Of a stretch of DNA of 34,571 bases, positions 7,883 through 16,828 are shown piece after piece. The translations under genes were made by a program, and so were the position numbers. The notes below the pieces were generated by a model, which was not told the DNA's origin, ran no database searches, and saw nothing but the letters and a program-made list of their open reading frames with translations. Source of the DNA: Aeromicrobium sp. (GTDB taxonomy: Bacteria; Actinomycetota; Actinomycetes; Propionibacteriales; Nocardioidaceae); assembly GCA_025965435.1 (NCBI GenBank), contig JAOPWZ010000051.1, forward strand, positions 1-34,571. Reading direction: 5' to 3'. Within the stretch, counting starts at the first letter, position 1. Every line of letters begins with the position of its first letter.

Positions 7883-8980
7883 TCAAGCGGCCTTGATCGT
7901 CTCGATCGCAGCCAGGACCTTCTCGGAGAACGCATCCGAGAGGGCAGCCGAGCCGGCGGTGGAAGCGGCTGCTTCCTGTCCCTCGGAACCGGCGACGTAC
8001 GTCAGCCAAGCCTTGACAAGATCGGCCGTGGCCGCATCCTCGTAGGTCTGGCAGGCGATCTGGTAGGACACGAGGACGATCGGGTAGACGCCGGCCTCCG
8101 TCGTCTTGCGATCGATGTCGACCGCGAGGTCGGTCGCCGCGCGTCCTTCGACGGGGGCAGCGGTGTCGAGCACCTTGGCAGCCGCCTCCGGGGTGGGCTC
8201 GGTGTACTCCTCGCCGACCTTGACGTGGACCTTGCCGAGCTCGCCGGCCTGGCTCTCGTCGGCGTAGCCGATCGAGCCGGAGCCGCCCTTGACCGCGGCC
8301 ACGAGGCCGGAGGTGCCGTTGGCGCCCTCGCCACCCTTGACGGGCCACGTCTCGACGACGCCGCCGGTCCAGCCGCCCTCGGACGCCTGGTCGAGGTAGT
8401 CGGTGAAGTTCTTCGTGGTGCCCGAGTCGTCCGAGCGGTGGACCGGGGTGATGTCGCTGTCCGGCAGGTCCGCGTCGGGGTTGTCGGCGACGATCGCCGC
8501 GTCGTTCCACTTGGTGATCTTGCCCTCGAAGATCTGACCGATGGTGTTGGCCGAGAGGTTCAGCTCGTCGACGCCGTCGAGGTTGTAGATCACGGCGATG
8601 GGGCTCACGTAGACCGGAACCTGCACGATGTCGCTGCCGCACTTCTCGGCGGCCGCGGCCACCTCGTCGTCGTCCAGGTACGAGTCCGAGCCGGCGAACG
8701 TCACGCCACCGGCGATGAACTGCTCACGGCCTCCACCCGAACCGGAGGGGTCGTAGTTGACGGTGACGTCGGGGTTCGCGGTCTGGAAGCCCTTCTTCCA
8801 AGCGGCGATGGCGGCTTCCTGGGACGTCGCGCCCGCGCCGTTGAGCGTGCCCGAGACGGTCTCGCCGGACGCGGGGCTGGCTCCTTCGGAGTCTTCGTTT
8901 CCTGCTCCGCAGGCGCTGAGGCCGAGGGCGAGGGCGAGCATGGCCGCAGGGGCGGCGATGCGCAGGTTTTTGCGGTTCAC
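7883..8980 (-). CDS. pstS: Phosphate ABC transporter substrate-binding lipoprotein PstS
   Basis: A 365-aa extracellular phosphate-binding protein. A signal peptide ends in the lipobox LSAC, so the mature protein is a lipid-anchored lipoprotein at the outer face of the membrane. The phosphate-binding motifs are recognisable: GAGATSQEAAI, DPSGSGGGREQF and HRSDDSGTTKNF. It hands phosphate to PstC/PstA. The start is GTG 8978-8980 with an AGAGAGGGA ribosome-binding site. It is the first gene of the pst operon, and three PHO-box units lie 73-105 nt upstream. Confidence 0.96.
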   Translation of the reverse strand: MNRKNLRIAAPAAMLALALGLSACGAGNEDSEGASPASGETVSGTLNGAGATSQEAAIAAWKKGFQTANPDVTVNYDPSGSGGGREQFIAGGVTFAGSDSYLDDDEVAAAAEKCGSDIVQVPVYVSPIAVIYNLDGVDELNLSANTIGQIFEGKITKWNDAAIVADNPDADLPDSDITPVHRSDDSGTTKNFTDYLDQASEGGWTGGVVETWPVKGGEGANGTSGLVAAVKGGSGSIGYADESQAGELGKVHVKVGEEYTEPTPEAAAKVLDTAAPVEGRAATDLAVDIDRKTTEAGVYPIVLVSYQIACQTYEDAATADLVKAWLTYVAGSEGQEAAASTAGSAALSDAFSEKVLAAIETIKAA

Positions 8981-9052
8981 GGGGGTCCCTCTCTGGGATC
9001 TGGTGGTGCTTACACCGTGAACGTAGAAGGCGCAGGTGTATCGATCTGCGAC

Positions 9053-9085
9053 CGAGAGTGAACGCAAGGTGAACGGTACTGGAAC
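9053..9085 (-). promoter_or_regulatory. PHO box (three 11-nt units) for pstS
   Basis: On the minus strand GTTCCAGTACC (9085-9075), GTTCACCTTGC (9074-9064) and GTTCACTCTCG (9063-9053) form three contiguous direct repeats matching the actinobacterial PhoP consensus, whose core is GTTCACC. They lie upstream of the pstS GTG at 8980 and point toward it. Phosphate starvation would therefore induce the whole pst operon. Confidence 0.85.
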
Positions 9086-9107
9086 GGTGGAGGCCTGGGT
9101 CCCTGGA

Positions 9108-9992
9108 TCAGAGCAGCTTCTCGGTGGCGTGAACGGCGCCGCCGCGGTGATGAACCACGATCCCCTGCCCGGGCGCGAGCTCTGCGAGATCGACGCCGAT
9201 CGCCTGCAGCACCCACGGCACCGTCGGCCGGTGCGAGCACAGCACCACGGGCTTCTTGCGGTCGAGGAGTGCTCCGACGGATCGGCCCACCTGCAACGCC
9301 GTGGTGTCCTCGGAGAGCCGGTCGTCGATCTCCAGGAAGGTGCTGATCGAGCGCGCGTACGGTTCGACGGTCTGCGCGCACCGGACGGCCGGGCTGCTGA
9401 CGACGCGGCGGATGCCATAGGCCTCCAGGAGGGGGATGAGCTCCTTCGCGCGGGTGGTGCCGACGGTCGTCAACGGACGCTCGAGATCGTCCACCGTCTC
9501 GGAGCGGGGTGCTGCCTTGCCGTGCCGCAGGACGACGAGCGTGCGGGTGCGATGGGCCTGCTGCTCACGCAGCTCGAAGAATGCCTCGAGCAGCTCGACG
9601 TCGTGCGAGAAGGTCAGCAGGTCGCGGGCATCGCGAAGACCGACCCACCGGACCTCGTCGACCTCCTTGTTCGGCACGAACGAGGCATCGGTGTCGGGAC
9701 GGATCAGCCGCGCGCACCAGTAGGACACCTGCTTGGTGCCACCGCTCACGGGATACGAGATCTGCTGCAGCGGATGCCCCAGACGCACCCGGACGCCGGC
9801 CTCCTCGGCGATCTCCCGCACGGCGGTCTCCTGCAGCGTCTCGCCGGGGTCGGACTTGCCCTTCGGGAAGGTCCAGTCGTCGTAGGACGGGCGGTGGACG
9901 ACGAGGACCTCGATCCGGGGCTCCGGGCGAGGCCCCGGACGTCTGCGCCAGACGACTCCGCCGGCGGCCGTGATGATCCGTTCGCTTGCCAT
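9108..9992 (-). CDS. mutT1: MutT1-like NUDIX hydrolase fused to histidine phosphatase
   Basis: A 294-aa two-domain enzyme. Residues 1-140 are a NUDIX fold with a perfect box, G45-x5-E51-x7-REIAEEAGV (45-67). Residues about 150-294 are a histidine-phosphatase domain with LRHGKA (His157) and the SSPAVRC and CSHRPTV blocks. Mycobacterial MutT1 has the same fusion and hydrolyses 8-oxo-dGTP and related nucleotides and diadenosine polyphosphates, protecting replication from oxidised guanine. Its nearness to ppk repeats the mycobacterial arrangement. The ATG at 9990-9992 lies 7 nt after a GACAAT hexamer (10005-10000), suggesting a leaderless message. Confidence 0.9.
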   Translation of the reverse strand: MASERIITAAGGVVWRRRPGPRPEPRIEVLVVHRPSYDDWTFPKGKSDPGETLQETAVREIAEEAGVRVRLGHPLQQISYPVSGGTKQVSYWCARLIRPDTDASFVPNKEVDEVRWVGLRDARDLLTFSHDVELLEAFFELREQQAHRTRTLVVLRHGKAAPRSETVDDLERPLTTVGTTRAKELIPLLEAYGIRRVVSSPAVRCAQTVEPYARSISTFLEIDDRLSEDTTALQVGRSVGALLDRKKPVVLCSHRPTVPWVLQAIGVDLAELAPGQGIVVHHRGGAVHATEKLL

Positions 9993-9999
9993 GGTGCGT

Positions 10000-10005
10000 A
10001 TTGTC
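10000..10005 (-). promoter_or_regulatory. Probable -10 of mutT1
   Basis: GACAAT on the minus strand ends 7 nt before ATG 9992, a weak leaderless promoter. Confidence 0.4.
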
Positions 10006-10046
10006 CCCCGGGGAAGTGAACGTCAGATGTGGGAGGTGTGGCCGCA

Positions 10047-11117
10047 GTGCATCGTCGCCTGATCGTGCGTGCCGTCCTCGTCCCGCTGCTGGCCATCGCC
10101 CTGGCGGTGGCGCTCGGCTCGTGGGCCTCAGGGCGTCAGCCCGACACCCGGTCGTCCCTCGTCTCGGCGCTCGACGCGCTCCCGGCCGGCACGCTGGTGG
10201 CCGGCTTCACCGACTGGGCCGCGATCCGTGACGAGCTCGATCTCGGCTCGGCGTCGACGGCCGCCGCGCGAGCGTCCCTGACGGAGGGCGCCTCGCTGCG
10301 CGACCTCACCACTCGATCGGTCCTCGGCGGGGTCGTCGCCGACATGCACGTCGCGTACGGCTGGTCCGCTGCCGACCTCGACTGGGAGGTCTACGGCCAG
10401 GCGCCGGGCGGCGCCGCGATGGTGGCCCGCCTCGACGACGCGGTCTCGATCGAGGACGTCGAGGATCGCCTCGAGTCGATCGGCTACACCAGGCGCGGTG
10501 ACGTGTGGACGCTCGGCGAGCGCGCCGCGACGGAGGTCGGTCCCGAGCTGGCCGCCACGCTGGGCCACGTGTCGATCGTCCCGCGTCAGCGTCTCGTGGT
10601 GGCGGCGGACCAGGCGGCCTATGCCTCCACGGTGCTCGACACCATCGCCGGCAGCGAGCCGTCCGCGCTGTCGGTGCGACCGATCGCCGACGTGGCCGAG
10701 TCGCTCGTCGGCTCCGACACGGCGGTGGTGCAGTCGGGTCCGTTCGCGTGCCGGGCCACGTCGCTCGACGCGTTGGGCGACGACGTCGTGGCGCAGGGGC
10801 GTGCTGCGGTCGCACGGGCGGGCGCGCTGGTGGCGCCGACGTTCACGGGTCGTGGACTGGTCGACGGTGCGCCCACGCAGACCATCCGGTTCGTGGCGGC
10901 GTTCGACTCCCCGGGCCGAGCAGCCGGCCAGGTGAAGGTCCGCTCCGCGCTCGCGTCGGGGCCGTTCATCGGGCGGGCCGGACGGGTCGAGGACTCGCTG
11001 GACCTGCTGGACGCGACGGTCGACGGGAGCGTCACCGTCCTGCGCTTCGCCCTCGATCCCGACTCCGCCGCCTACATGAGTGGCGAGGGGCCGGCGCTGT
11101 TCGCCGGCTGCCCCTAG
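10047..11117 (+). CDS. Membrane-anchored or exported protein of unknown function
   Basis: About 356 aa. An N-terminal hydrophobic segment ([19 protein letters not shown]) forms a signal anchor, followed by a long extracytoplasmic part rich in Ala, Asp and Val. A region reading [20 protein letters not shown] opens the outer domain; I do not recognise the family with confidence. Three in-frame GTG starts exist (10029, 10038, 10047); the last has GGGAGG at 10031-10036 with proper spacing. It converges on ppk and the two genes share the bases CTAG (11114-11117) for both stop codons. A cell-envelope role is possible but unproven. Confidence 0.75.
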   Translation: MHRRLIVRAVLVPLLAIALAVALGSWASGRQPDTRSSLVSALDALPAGTLVAGFTDWAAIRDELDLGSASTAAARASLTEGASLRDLTTRSVLGGVVADMHVAYGWSAADLDWEVYGQAPGGAAMVARLDDAVSIEDVEDRLESIGYTRRGDVWTLGERAATEVGPELAATLGHVSIVPRQRLVVAADQAAYASTVLDTIAGSEPSALSVRPIADVAESLVGSDTAVVQSGPFACRATSLDALGDDVVAQGRAAVARAGALVAPTFTGRGLVDGAPTQTIRFVAAFDSPGRAAGQVKVRSALASGPFIGRAGRVEDSLDLLDATVDGSVTVLRFALDPDSAAYMSGEGPALFAGCP

Positions 11118-13258
11118 GCTTTCTGGCGCGACCGGCGCGATCGGGCGCGGGCGATCAGCTTGGACTGGAGGTCCGACGTGCCGACGTGCCGTTCCCAGTC
11201 GCCGTCGGCCCCCAGGTGCCACGACGTCGTGTCGGGATCGAGCGACCGGGCGAGCAGATCTCCGAGCGCCTCGGTGTGCTCCGGCGTCGGGACGCGGACC
11301 AGCACCTCGACGCGGCGGTCGAGGTTGCGGTGCATGAGGTCGGCCGATCCCATCCAGGCCTCGGGCTCGCCGCCGCCGGCGAACCAGTAGACGCGGCTGT
11401 GCTCGAGGAATCGTCCCAGGATGCTGCGGACGCGGATGTTCTCGCTCAGGCCCGGCAGGCCGGGGCGCAGCGTGCAGATGCCGCGGATGACCAGGTCGAC
11501 CTGGACGCCGGCGCGGGACGCCTCGTACAGCTTGTCGATGATGGCCTCGTCGACCAGCGAGTTCACCTTGATGCGGATGCCCGAGGGCCGGCCCGCGCGG
11601 TGGTGCTCGATCTCGGTTTCGATGCGTTCGACGATGCCTTCGCGCAGTCCGGCGGGGGCGACCATGAGCCGCTGGTAGGAGAAGTCCTGGGCGAACCCCG
11701 ACAGGTTGTTGAACAGGTCGGTGAGGTCGTGCGTGATGGTCGGGTCGGCCGTCAGCAGGCCGAAGTCCTCGTAGAGGCGCGCGGTCTTGGGGTTGTAGTT
11801 GCCGGTGCCGATGTGGGCGTAGCGCCGCAGCCCGTCGGCCTCGTCACGCACGACGAGGGCGAGCTTGCAGTGGGTCTTGAGTCCCACGAGTCCGTAGACG
11901 ACGTGGCAGCCGGCCCGCTCGAGCTTGCGCGCCCAGCGGATGTTGGCCTGTTCATCGAAGCGCGCCTTGATCTCCACGAGAACCAGCACCTGCTTGCCGG
12001 CGCGGGCGGCGTCGACCAGCGAGTCGATGATGGGGGAGTCGCCGGACGTGCGGTAGAGCGTCTGCTTGATCGCGAGCACGTGCGGATCGGCCGCAGCCTG
12101 CTCGATGAACCGCTGCACGCTGGTCGCGAACGAGTCGTACGGGTGGTGCACCAGCACATCGCGCTTGCGCAACGCGTTGAACAGGTCGGCCGGCTCGGAG
12201 GTCTCGACCTCGGCCAGGTGCTGGTGGGTACCGGGGACGAAGGGCTCGAAGCTGAGCTCGGGCCGGTCGAGGTCGGCGATCTCGTTGAGGCTGGTCAGGT
12301 CGAGCGGACCCTTGAGGCGGATGACCTCGTCGGCCTTGACGCCGAGCTCGGAGACGAGCAGGTCGAGCACGCCGGGGTCGATCGACTCCTCGACCTCGAG
12401 GCGGACCGGCGGGCCGAACTTGCGGCGCAGCAGCTCCTTCTCGAGTGCCTTGAGCAGGTTCTCGGCGTCATCCTCCTCGACCTCGAGGTCCTCGTTGCGG
12501 GTCACGCGGAACGCGTGGTGGGCGACGACCTCCATGCCGGGGAACAGCAGGTCGAGGTGGGCCGCGATGACCTCCTCGAGCGGGACGAACCGGCCGGGAC
12601 CGGCCTCCATCCACCGGTTGATGATCGGCGGCACCTTGACGCGGGCGAAGTGGTCCTTGCCCGTCGCAGGATTGCGCATCACGAGCGCGAGGTTCAGCGA
12701 GAGACCCGAGATGTACGGGAACGGGTGGGCGGGGTCGACCGCCAACGGGGTCAGGATCGGGAACACGCGGTCGCGGTACAGGGCGCGGACGTGCTTCTGC
12801 TCGTCCGGGGTCAACGCCTTCCAGTGCAGCAGCTCGATGCCCTCGGCGGCGAGGGACGGGAGGAGCTCGTCGTGGTACGTCTGGGCCTGGCGTGCCATGA
12901 GCACCTGGCTCGCGGCGAGGCTGCGGGTCAGCACGACGCGGGGGCTGAGCCCGCTCGCGTTGGGCATCGCCACGCCGGCGGCGATACGGCGCTTCAGGCC
13001 GGCGATCCGCACCATGAAGAACTCGTCGAGGTTGCTGGCGAAGATGGCGGCGAACCGGACGCGTTCCAGCAGCGGCAGGTCGGGGTCCTGCGCCAGCTCG
13101 AGCACCCGCTCGTTGAAGGCGATCCACGACAGCTCGCGATCCAGGAAGCGGTCGGCGGGCAGCGCGCTGTGCGCCGGGTCGAACGGCGGATCGACGTCGA
13201 ACTCGTCGGGCGATGCCGGGTCCTCGAGGTCGGCAACGGCGATGTCGTGTGTGTCCAC
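11114..13258 (-). CDS. ppk: Polyphosphate kinase PPK1
   Basis: A 714-aa kinase that makes polyphosphate reversibly from ATP. N-domain: [17 protein letters not shown] and [16 protein letters not shown]. Catalytic domains: the autophosphorylated histidine in LKTHCKL is His463 and the second conserved histidine in MHRNLDRR is His643. The length fits the family. The start is taken at GTG 13256-13258: GGAGAG lies immediately before it and a CATTCT hexamer is 6 nt upstream, so the message may be leaderless. Two PHO-box units lie just upstream, linking polyphosphate synthesis to phosphate starvation. Confidence 0.95.
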   Translation of the reverse strand: MDTHDIAVADLEDPASPDEFDVDPPFDPAHSALPADRFLDRELSWIAFNERVLELAQDPDLPLLERVRFAAIFASNLDEFFMVRIAGLKRRIAAGVAMPNASGLSPRVVLTRSLAASQVLMARQAQTYHDELLPSLAAEGIELLHWKALTPDEQKHVRALYRDRVFPILTPLAVDPAHPFPYISGLSLNLALVMRNPATGKDHFARVKVPPIINRWMEAGPGRFVPLEEVIAAHLDLLFPGMEVVAHHAFRVTRNEDLEVEEDDAENLLKALEKELLRRKFGPPVRLEVEESIDPGVLDLLVSELGVKADEVIRLKGPLDLTSLNEIADLDRPELSFEPFVPGTHQHLAEVETSEPADLFNALRKRDVLVHHPYDSFATSVQRFIEQAAADPHVLAIKQTLYRTSGDSPIIDSLVDAARAGKQVLVLVEIKARFDEQANIRWARKLERAGCHVVYGLVGLKTHCKLALVVRDEADGLRRYAHIGTGNYNPKTARLYEDFGLLTADPTITHDLTDLFNNLSGFAQDFSYQRLMVAPAGLREGIVERIETEIEHHRAGRPSGIRIKVNSLVDEAIIDKLYEASRAGVQVDLVIRGICTLRPGLPGLSENIRVRSILGRFLEHSRVYWFAGGGEPEAWMGSADLMHRNLDRRVEVLVRVPTPEHTEALGDLLARSLDPDTTSWHLGADGDWERHVGTSDLQSKLIARARSRRSRQKA

Positions 13259-13264
13259 CTCTCC

Positions 13265-13297
13265 AGAATGGCAGATCAAGGTGAACGCGCACTGAAC
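13265..13297 (-). promoter_or_regulatory. PHO box and -10 of ppk
   Basis: On the minus strand GTTCAGTGCGC (13297-13287) and GTTCACCTTGA (13286-13276) are adjacent 11-nt direct repeats; the second shares GTTCACCTTG with the pstS box. A weak -10, CATTCT, occupies 13270-13265, 6 nt before the ppk GTG. The repeats thus cover the -35 position, the standard layout for activation by PhoP. Confidence 0.75.
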
Positions 13298-13324
13298 GAA
13301 CGTCCCGGCCGCCGTTGCAGGCGC

Positions 13325-13330
13325 TAGCGT
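13325..13330 (+). promoter_or_regulatory. -10 hexamer of leaderless esterase gene
   Basis: TAGCGT ends 6 nt before the ATG at 13337, so transcription should start at or next to the start codon. It is the near-mirror of the ppk promoter, 55 nt away. Confidence 0.6.
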
Positions 13331-13336
13331 GTGCTC

Positions 13337-14380
13337 ATGTCTCTCGTACCCCAGCTGCTCGGCGCCGTGCGAGGTGCCAGTGCCCGTTCGGTCATGCGGA
13401 TGCCGAGGCCGGTCATCGCCCGCCTCGCCGGGTCGCCGGTCGTGGTCGACGGACGGACGCTCGACCCCGAGATGCAGCTGCTGCTCAGGTTGCAGCATCT
13501 CGAGGGACCCGCGGCCGAGAGCGTTGCGATCAGCCGGGGGCGCAAGATCATCGTGTCCTCCTCGCGGCTCGCGGGCGGCAACCCACCGATCGGGGCCGTC
13601 ACGGACCGCACGATCGACGGCCCGGGTGGCCCGCTCGGACTGCGGTTCTACACGCCGCGGGGACTGTCCGGCCGCTCACCCGCCCTGTTGTTCTTCCACG
13701 GCGGCGGCTGGGTCTACGGCGACCTGGAGAGTCACGACGCGACCTGCCGGTTCCTGGCGGAGCAGGCACAGGTCCGCGTCGTCGCGGTCGACTACCGGCT
13801 GGCGCCCGAGGCACCGTTCCCGGCGGCCGTCGACGACGCCATGGCGGCCTGGACCTGGATCACCGAGCACGCGCAGGGCCTCGGCATCGATCCCGGGCGG
13901 ATCGCCGTCGGCGGCGACAGTGCGGGCGGCAACCTGGCGGCGATCGTCGCGCAGCAGACCGTTGCGGCCGGTGGCCCGAGCCCGGCCTTCCAGCTGCTGA
14001 TCTATCCCGCGACCGACTTCGCCGAGAAGGCGCCCAGCCGGCGCACGTACGCGAAGGGCTTCTTCCTCACCCAGGCGTTCATGGACCTCGCCGAGGAGAA
14101 CTACCTGGTCGGTGGCGAGGACCGGTCGGACCCGCGCCTGTCACCCCTCTACGGCGATGTCACCGGTGTGGCCCCCGCCTACGTCGTCACCGCGGGCTTC
14201 GATCCACTGCTCGACGAGGGCGACGCGTACGCCGAGAAGCTGCGCGCGGCCGGGGTCCCGGTCGAGCACGTCTGCGAGGACGGCCTGATCCACGGCTTCA
14301 TCAACATGGTCGCGATCGGCCGCACAGCCCCCAAGGCCGCCCGCCGGGCCGCGGCCGCCCTCCAGCGCGGCCTCTCCTGA
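13337..14380 (+). CDS. Alpha/beta hydrolase, HSL-family esterase/lipase
   Basis: A 347-aa hydrolase of the hormone-sensitive-lipase group. The oxyanion-hole motif [10 protein letters not shown], the nucleophile motif GDSAGGN, the acid in DPLLDEG and the histidine in LIHGFINM make a complete Ser-Asp-His triad. It would cleave short-chain esters; the natural substrate is unknown. No signal peptide is evident, so it is cytoplasmic. ATG 13337 is chosen over GTG 13331 because TAGCGT lies 6 nt before it. Its stop TGA at 14378-14380 begins the first half-site of the repeat array that follows. Confidence 0.9.
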   Translation: MSLVPQLLGAVRGASARSVMRMPRPVIARLAGSPVVVDGRTLDPEMQLLLRLQHLEGPAAESVAISRGRKIIVSSSRLAGGNPPIGAVTDRTIDGPGGPLGLRFYTPRGLSGRSPALLFFHGGGWVYGDLESHDATCRFLAEQAQVRVVAVDYRLAPEAPFPAAVDDAMAAWTWITEHAQGLGIDPGRIAVGGDSAGGNLAAIVAQQTVAAGGPSPAFQLLIYPATDFAEKAPSRRTYAKGFFLTQAFMDLAEENYLVGGEDRSDPRLSPLYGDVTGVAPAYVVTAGFDPLLDEGDAYAEKLRAAGVPVEHVCEDGLIHGFINMVAIGRTAPKAARRAAAALQRGLS

Positions 14381-14574
14381 CCCGTCCCATCCGCTGACGG
14401 GTCACTTCCCGCCCGCTGACGGGTCGGTTGAGGCCCGGTGAAGGGTCGGTTGAGGCCCGCTGACGGGTCATTTGTCGGCGCTCGACGGTCGGCTGGTGCC
14501 GCCAAGCGAGCGCGGACCGACTCGTCACGGGGCCAGGAGCGACGCGTCACGGGGCCGGAAGTGACCCGTCAGCG
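14378..14574. repeat. Mirrored array of 22-nt repeats between convergent genes
   Basis: TGACGGGTC-type cores recur every 22 nt in forward orientation at 14395, 14417, 14439 (TGAAGGGTC) and 14461, then in reverse orientation at 14519-14527, 14541-14549 and 14563-14571, again 22 nt apart. The outer copies are perfect 18-bp inverted arms (14392-14409 and 14557-14574). The two gene stop codons, TGA at 14378-14380 and TGA at 14571-14569 (minus), both lie in half-sites. Possible roles are a bidirectional terminator or a multimeric protein-binding site. There is no unique-spacer pattern, so this is not CRISPR. Confidence 0.8.
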
Positions 14575-15378
14575 CTGGTAGAGCGTGTCCTTGGCGTGCT
14601 CGGTGAAGCCGAGGTTGCGGTAGACCTTCAGGGCAGGGGCGTTGTCGCCCTCGACGTACAGGTCGACGACCGCGACGCCGCGCTCGTGCAGGTGCCGCAG
14701 CCCTCGGGCCGTCAGCGCCGTGCCGAGCCCGCCGCCCTGGGCGTCCGGATCGATGCCGACGACGTAGACCTCGCCGATCCCGTCCTCGATCTTCGTCCAG
14801 TGGAAGCCGACGACCTCCCCGTCGCGCTCGGCGATGAACAGACCCGCAGGGTCGAACCACTCGGACGCCATGCGGCGATCGAGGTCCGCGCGGTCCATAG
14901 CGCCCTGCTCGGGGTGGTGCGCGAAGGCACGGGCGTTGACGGCGACGACCCGGTCGGCGTCGTCGGGGGCATAGGTGCGCAGCACGACCCCGTCGGGCAC
15001 CCGCTCGGGCTCCGGGGGCCCGTCGAACGTCAGCCTCAGCACCAGCAGGGTCCGTTCGACCGTCAGGCCGGCCGACGCCGCGAGGGCCTGTGCCGCGGGC
15101 AGGTCGCCGTGCGCCCAGAAGTGCTCCTCCCCGTCGGCGAGGAGCTCGTCGAGGATGCGGCGCCCGATGCCTGCCCGCCGTCGATCGGGGTCGACCACGA
15201 TCTCGACCGGCGCGTCGCCGACGGCGTAGGCCGCCGCCACGATCGTCCCGTCGGGCGCGGACTGGTGGACGATGACGCGTGCGCGCGCGCCGTCGCGAAG
15301 GGCGAACAGGCTGGCCTCGTTGAACGGGGCGACGCCATCGGCGCGGGTCGCCCGGTCGGCGAGGTCGATCAGGCTCAT
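14569..15378 (-). CDS. mshD: Mycothiol synthase (acetyltransferase) MshD
   Basis: A 269-aa protein with two tandem GNAT domains. The first includes VEIVVDPDRRRAGIGRRI (acetyl-CoA loop); the second includes VYVVGIDPDAQGGGLGTAL and the LYVEGDNAPALKVYRNLGF ending typical of MshD. It acetylates Cys-GlcN-Ins with acetyl-CoA in the last step of mycothiol synthesis, the main redox thiol of actinobacteria. Its ATG (15376-15378) overlaps the stop of the upstream accD gene in ATGA, so the two are translationally coupled. The stop codon lies inside a 22-nt repeat unit. Confidence 0.93.
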   Translation of the reverse strand: MSLIDLADRATRADGVAPFNEASLFALRDGARARVIVHQSAPDGTIVAAAYAVGDAPVEIVVDPDRRRAGIGRRILDELLADGEEHFWAHGDLPAAQALAASAGLTVERTLLVLRLTFDGPPEPERVPDGVVLRTYAPDDADRVVAVNARAFAHHPEQGAMDRADLDRRMASEWFDPAGLFIAERDGEVVGFHWTKIEDGIGEVYVVGIDPDAQGGGLGTALTARGLRHLHERGVAVVDLYVEGDNAPALKVYRNLGFTEHAKDTLYQR

Positions 15379-16799
15379 CGGGCCCTCAGCGCCACGAGCT
15401 GGGCACCGATCTCGGCGGCCATGGCGCGCGCGAACGACTCGGAGGTGTCGCCGGGAGGCTCCGGGACGATGTGGTGCACGGTGCCGTTCTCGAACAGGTC
15501 GAGGGCTCCCACCCGCTGCGCCTCGGCCATCTCCGCGGCGTGCTCGAGGTCGCCGTGGACGATCGCGCTGGCTCCCTCGGGGGGCAGTGGTGAGAGCCAG
15601 GCGTTCTCGGCGGCGATGACGACGTCGGCGGGCAGGAGCGCGAGCGCCCCTCCGCCGCAGCCCTGGCCCAGCAGCACCGACACGGTGGGCACCTTCATGG
15701 TCGACATCCAGCCGATGCACCGGGCGATCTCGCCCGCGATCGCCCCCTGCTCCGCCTCCGGAGACAGCTCGGCCCCCGGGGTGTCGATGATCGACACCAG
15801 GGGCAGCCGCAGCTCGTTGGCCAGCCGCATGCCGCGCCGGGCCTCCCGCAGTGCTGCCGGCCCCATCGGCTTGAAGCGCGTCTGCGTCGTCCGGTCCTGG
15901 CCGATCACGACGCACGGCTGACCGTCCAGCCGCGCGAGGGCCACGATCATGGCGCTGTCGCGCTCGCCCTTCTCGGTTCCCTGCAGGCGCAGGGTCGCAT
16001 CGCTGCCGTAGCGCAGGACCTCGCGGACGCCCGCACGCCGAGACGACCGGGTGATCTGGATCGAGTCCCACGCACTGCGCTCACGGTGCACCTCGGCGGT
16101 GCGGAGCTCGCGGGTCTGGCGGGTCGGCGGATCCACGAGCAGGCTCAGTGCGCGGTCGACCAGCAGGGGCAGCTCGTCGGGAAGGACGACCGCGTCGATG
16201 ATGCCGCGGTCGGCGAGGTTCTCGGCGGTCTGCACGCCGGGCGGGAACGGCTTGCCCTCCATGAGCTCGTAGACCTTGGGACCCAGGAACCCGATGAGGG
16301 CGCCGGGCTCCGCGATGGTGATGTGCGCGAGCGATCCCCACGATGCGAAGACGCCGCCGGTCGTGGGATGACGCAGGTAGATCAGGTAGGGGAGTCCGGC
16401 CGCGCGGTGGTCCATGATCGCCCGGGTGATGTCGATCATGTGGACGAAGGCCGGGGTGCCCTCCTGCATGCGGGTGCCTCCGGAGGCGGTCGTCGCCAGC
16501 ACCGGGATGCCCTCGGCGGTCGCCCGCCGCACGGCCGACCCGATACGCATCGCGGCGGCGCGGCCGATCGATCCGGCCAGGAACCGGAACTCGTTGACGA
16601 CGACCGCGACGGGCCGGCCGCGCATCAGGCCGCGTCCGGTCAGGACGGACTCATCGGTGCCGGAACGCTCCGCGGCCGCCGCGAGCTCCTGCTGGTACGC
16701 CGGATCGAGGCCCGACCGGTCGACCGGCTCGTCCCACGACTCGAACGATCCCTCGTCGAGGACGAGATCCAGGAGACCCTGCGCGGTGAGATGAGCCAT
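15375..16799 (-). CDS. Acetyl-CoA carboxylase carboxyltransferase, fused beta/alpha (AccD3-like)
   Basis: A 474-aa carboxyltransferase combining both crotonase-fold halves. The beta-like half carries ASGGTRMQEGTPAF, TTGGVFASWGS and IGFLGPKVYELM; the alpha-like half carries SIIDTPGAELSPEAEQGAIA and GQGCGGGALALL. It would transfer carboxylate from biotin to acetyl-CoA (or another acyl-CoA). The N-terminal Cys4 zinc finger of Escherichia coli AccD is not seen, as in mycobacterial AccD3, its likely closest relative. It lies 29 nt after glnR on the same strand and overlaps mshD; no biotin carboxylase subunit is in the window. Confidence 0.85.
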   Translation of the reverse strand: MAHLTAQGLLDLVLDEGSFESWDEPVDRSGLDPAYQQELAAAAERSGTDESVLTGRGLMRGRPVAVVVNEFRFLAGSIGRAAAMRIGSAVRRATAEGIPVLATTASGGTRMQEGTPAFVHMIDITRAIMDHRAAGLPYLIYLRHPTTGGVFASWGSLAHITIAEPGALIGFLGPKVYELMEGKPFPPGVQTAENLADRGIIDAVVLPDELPLLVDRALSLLVDPPTRQTRELRTAEVHRERSAWDSIQITRSSRRAGVREVLRYGSDATLRLQGTEKGERDSAMIVALARLDGQPCVVIGQDRTTQTRFKPMGPAALREARRGMRLANELRLPLVSIIDTPGAELSPEAEQGAIAGEIARCIGWMSTMKVPTVSVLLGQGCGGGALALLPADVVIAAENAWLSPLPPEGASAIVHGDLEHAAEMAEAQRVGALDLFENGTVHHIVPEPPGDTSESFARAMAAEIGAQLVALRAR

Positions 16800-16828
16800 G
16801 GGCCCAGTGTCTCAGGCCGCGAGCGGGG

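Noticed and set aside
10505-13327. Long open frame on the plus strand across ppk
   Set aside because: No recognisable domain and biased composition; ppk on the opposite strand has full family motifs and a PHO box.
14378-14574. CRISPR array
   Set aside because: Units are only 22 nt with no spacers between them, half are inverted, and no cas genes are present.
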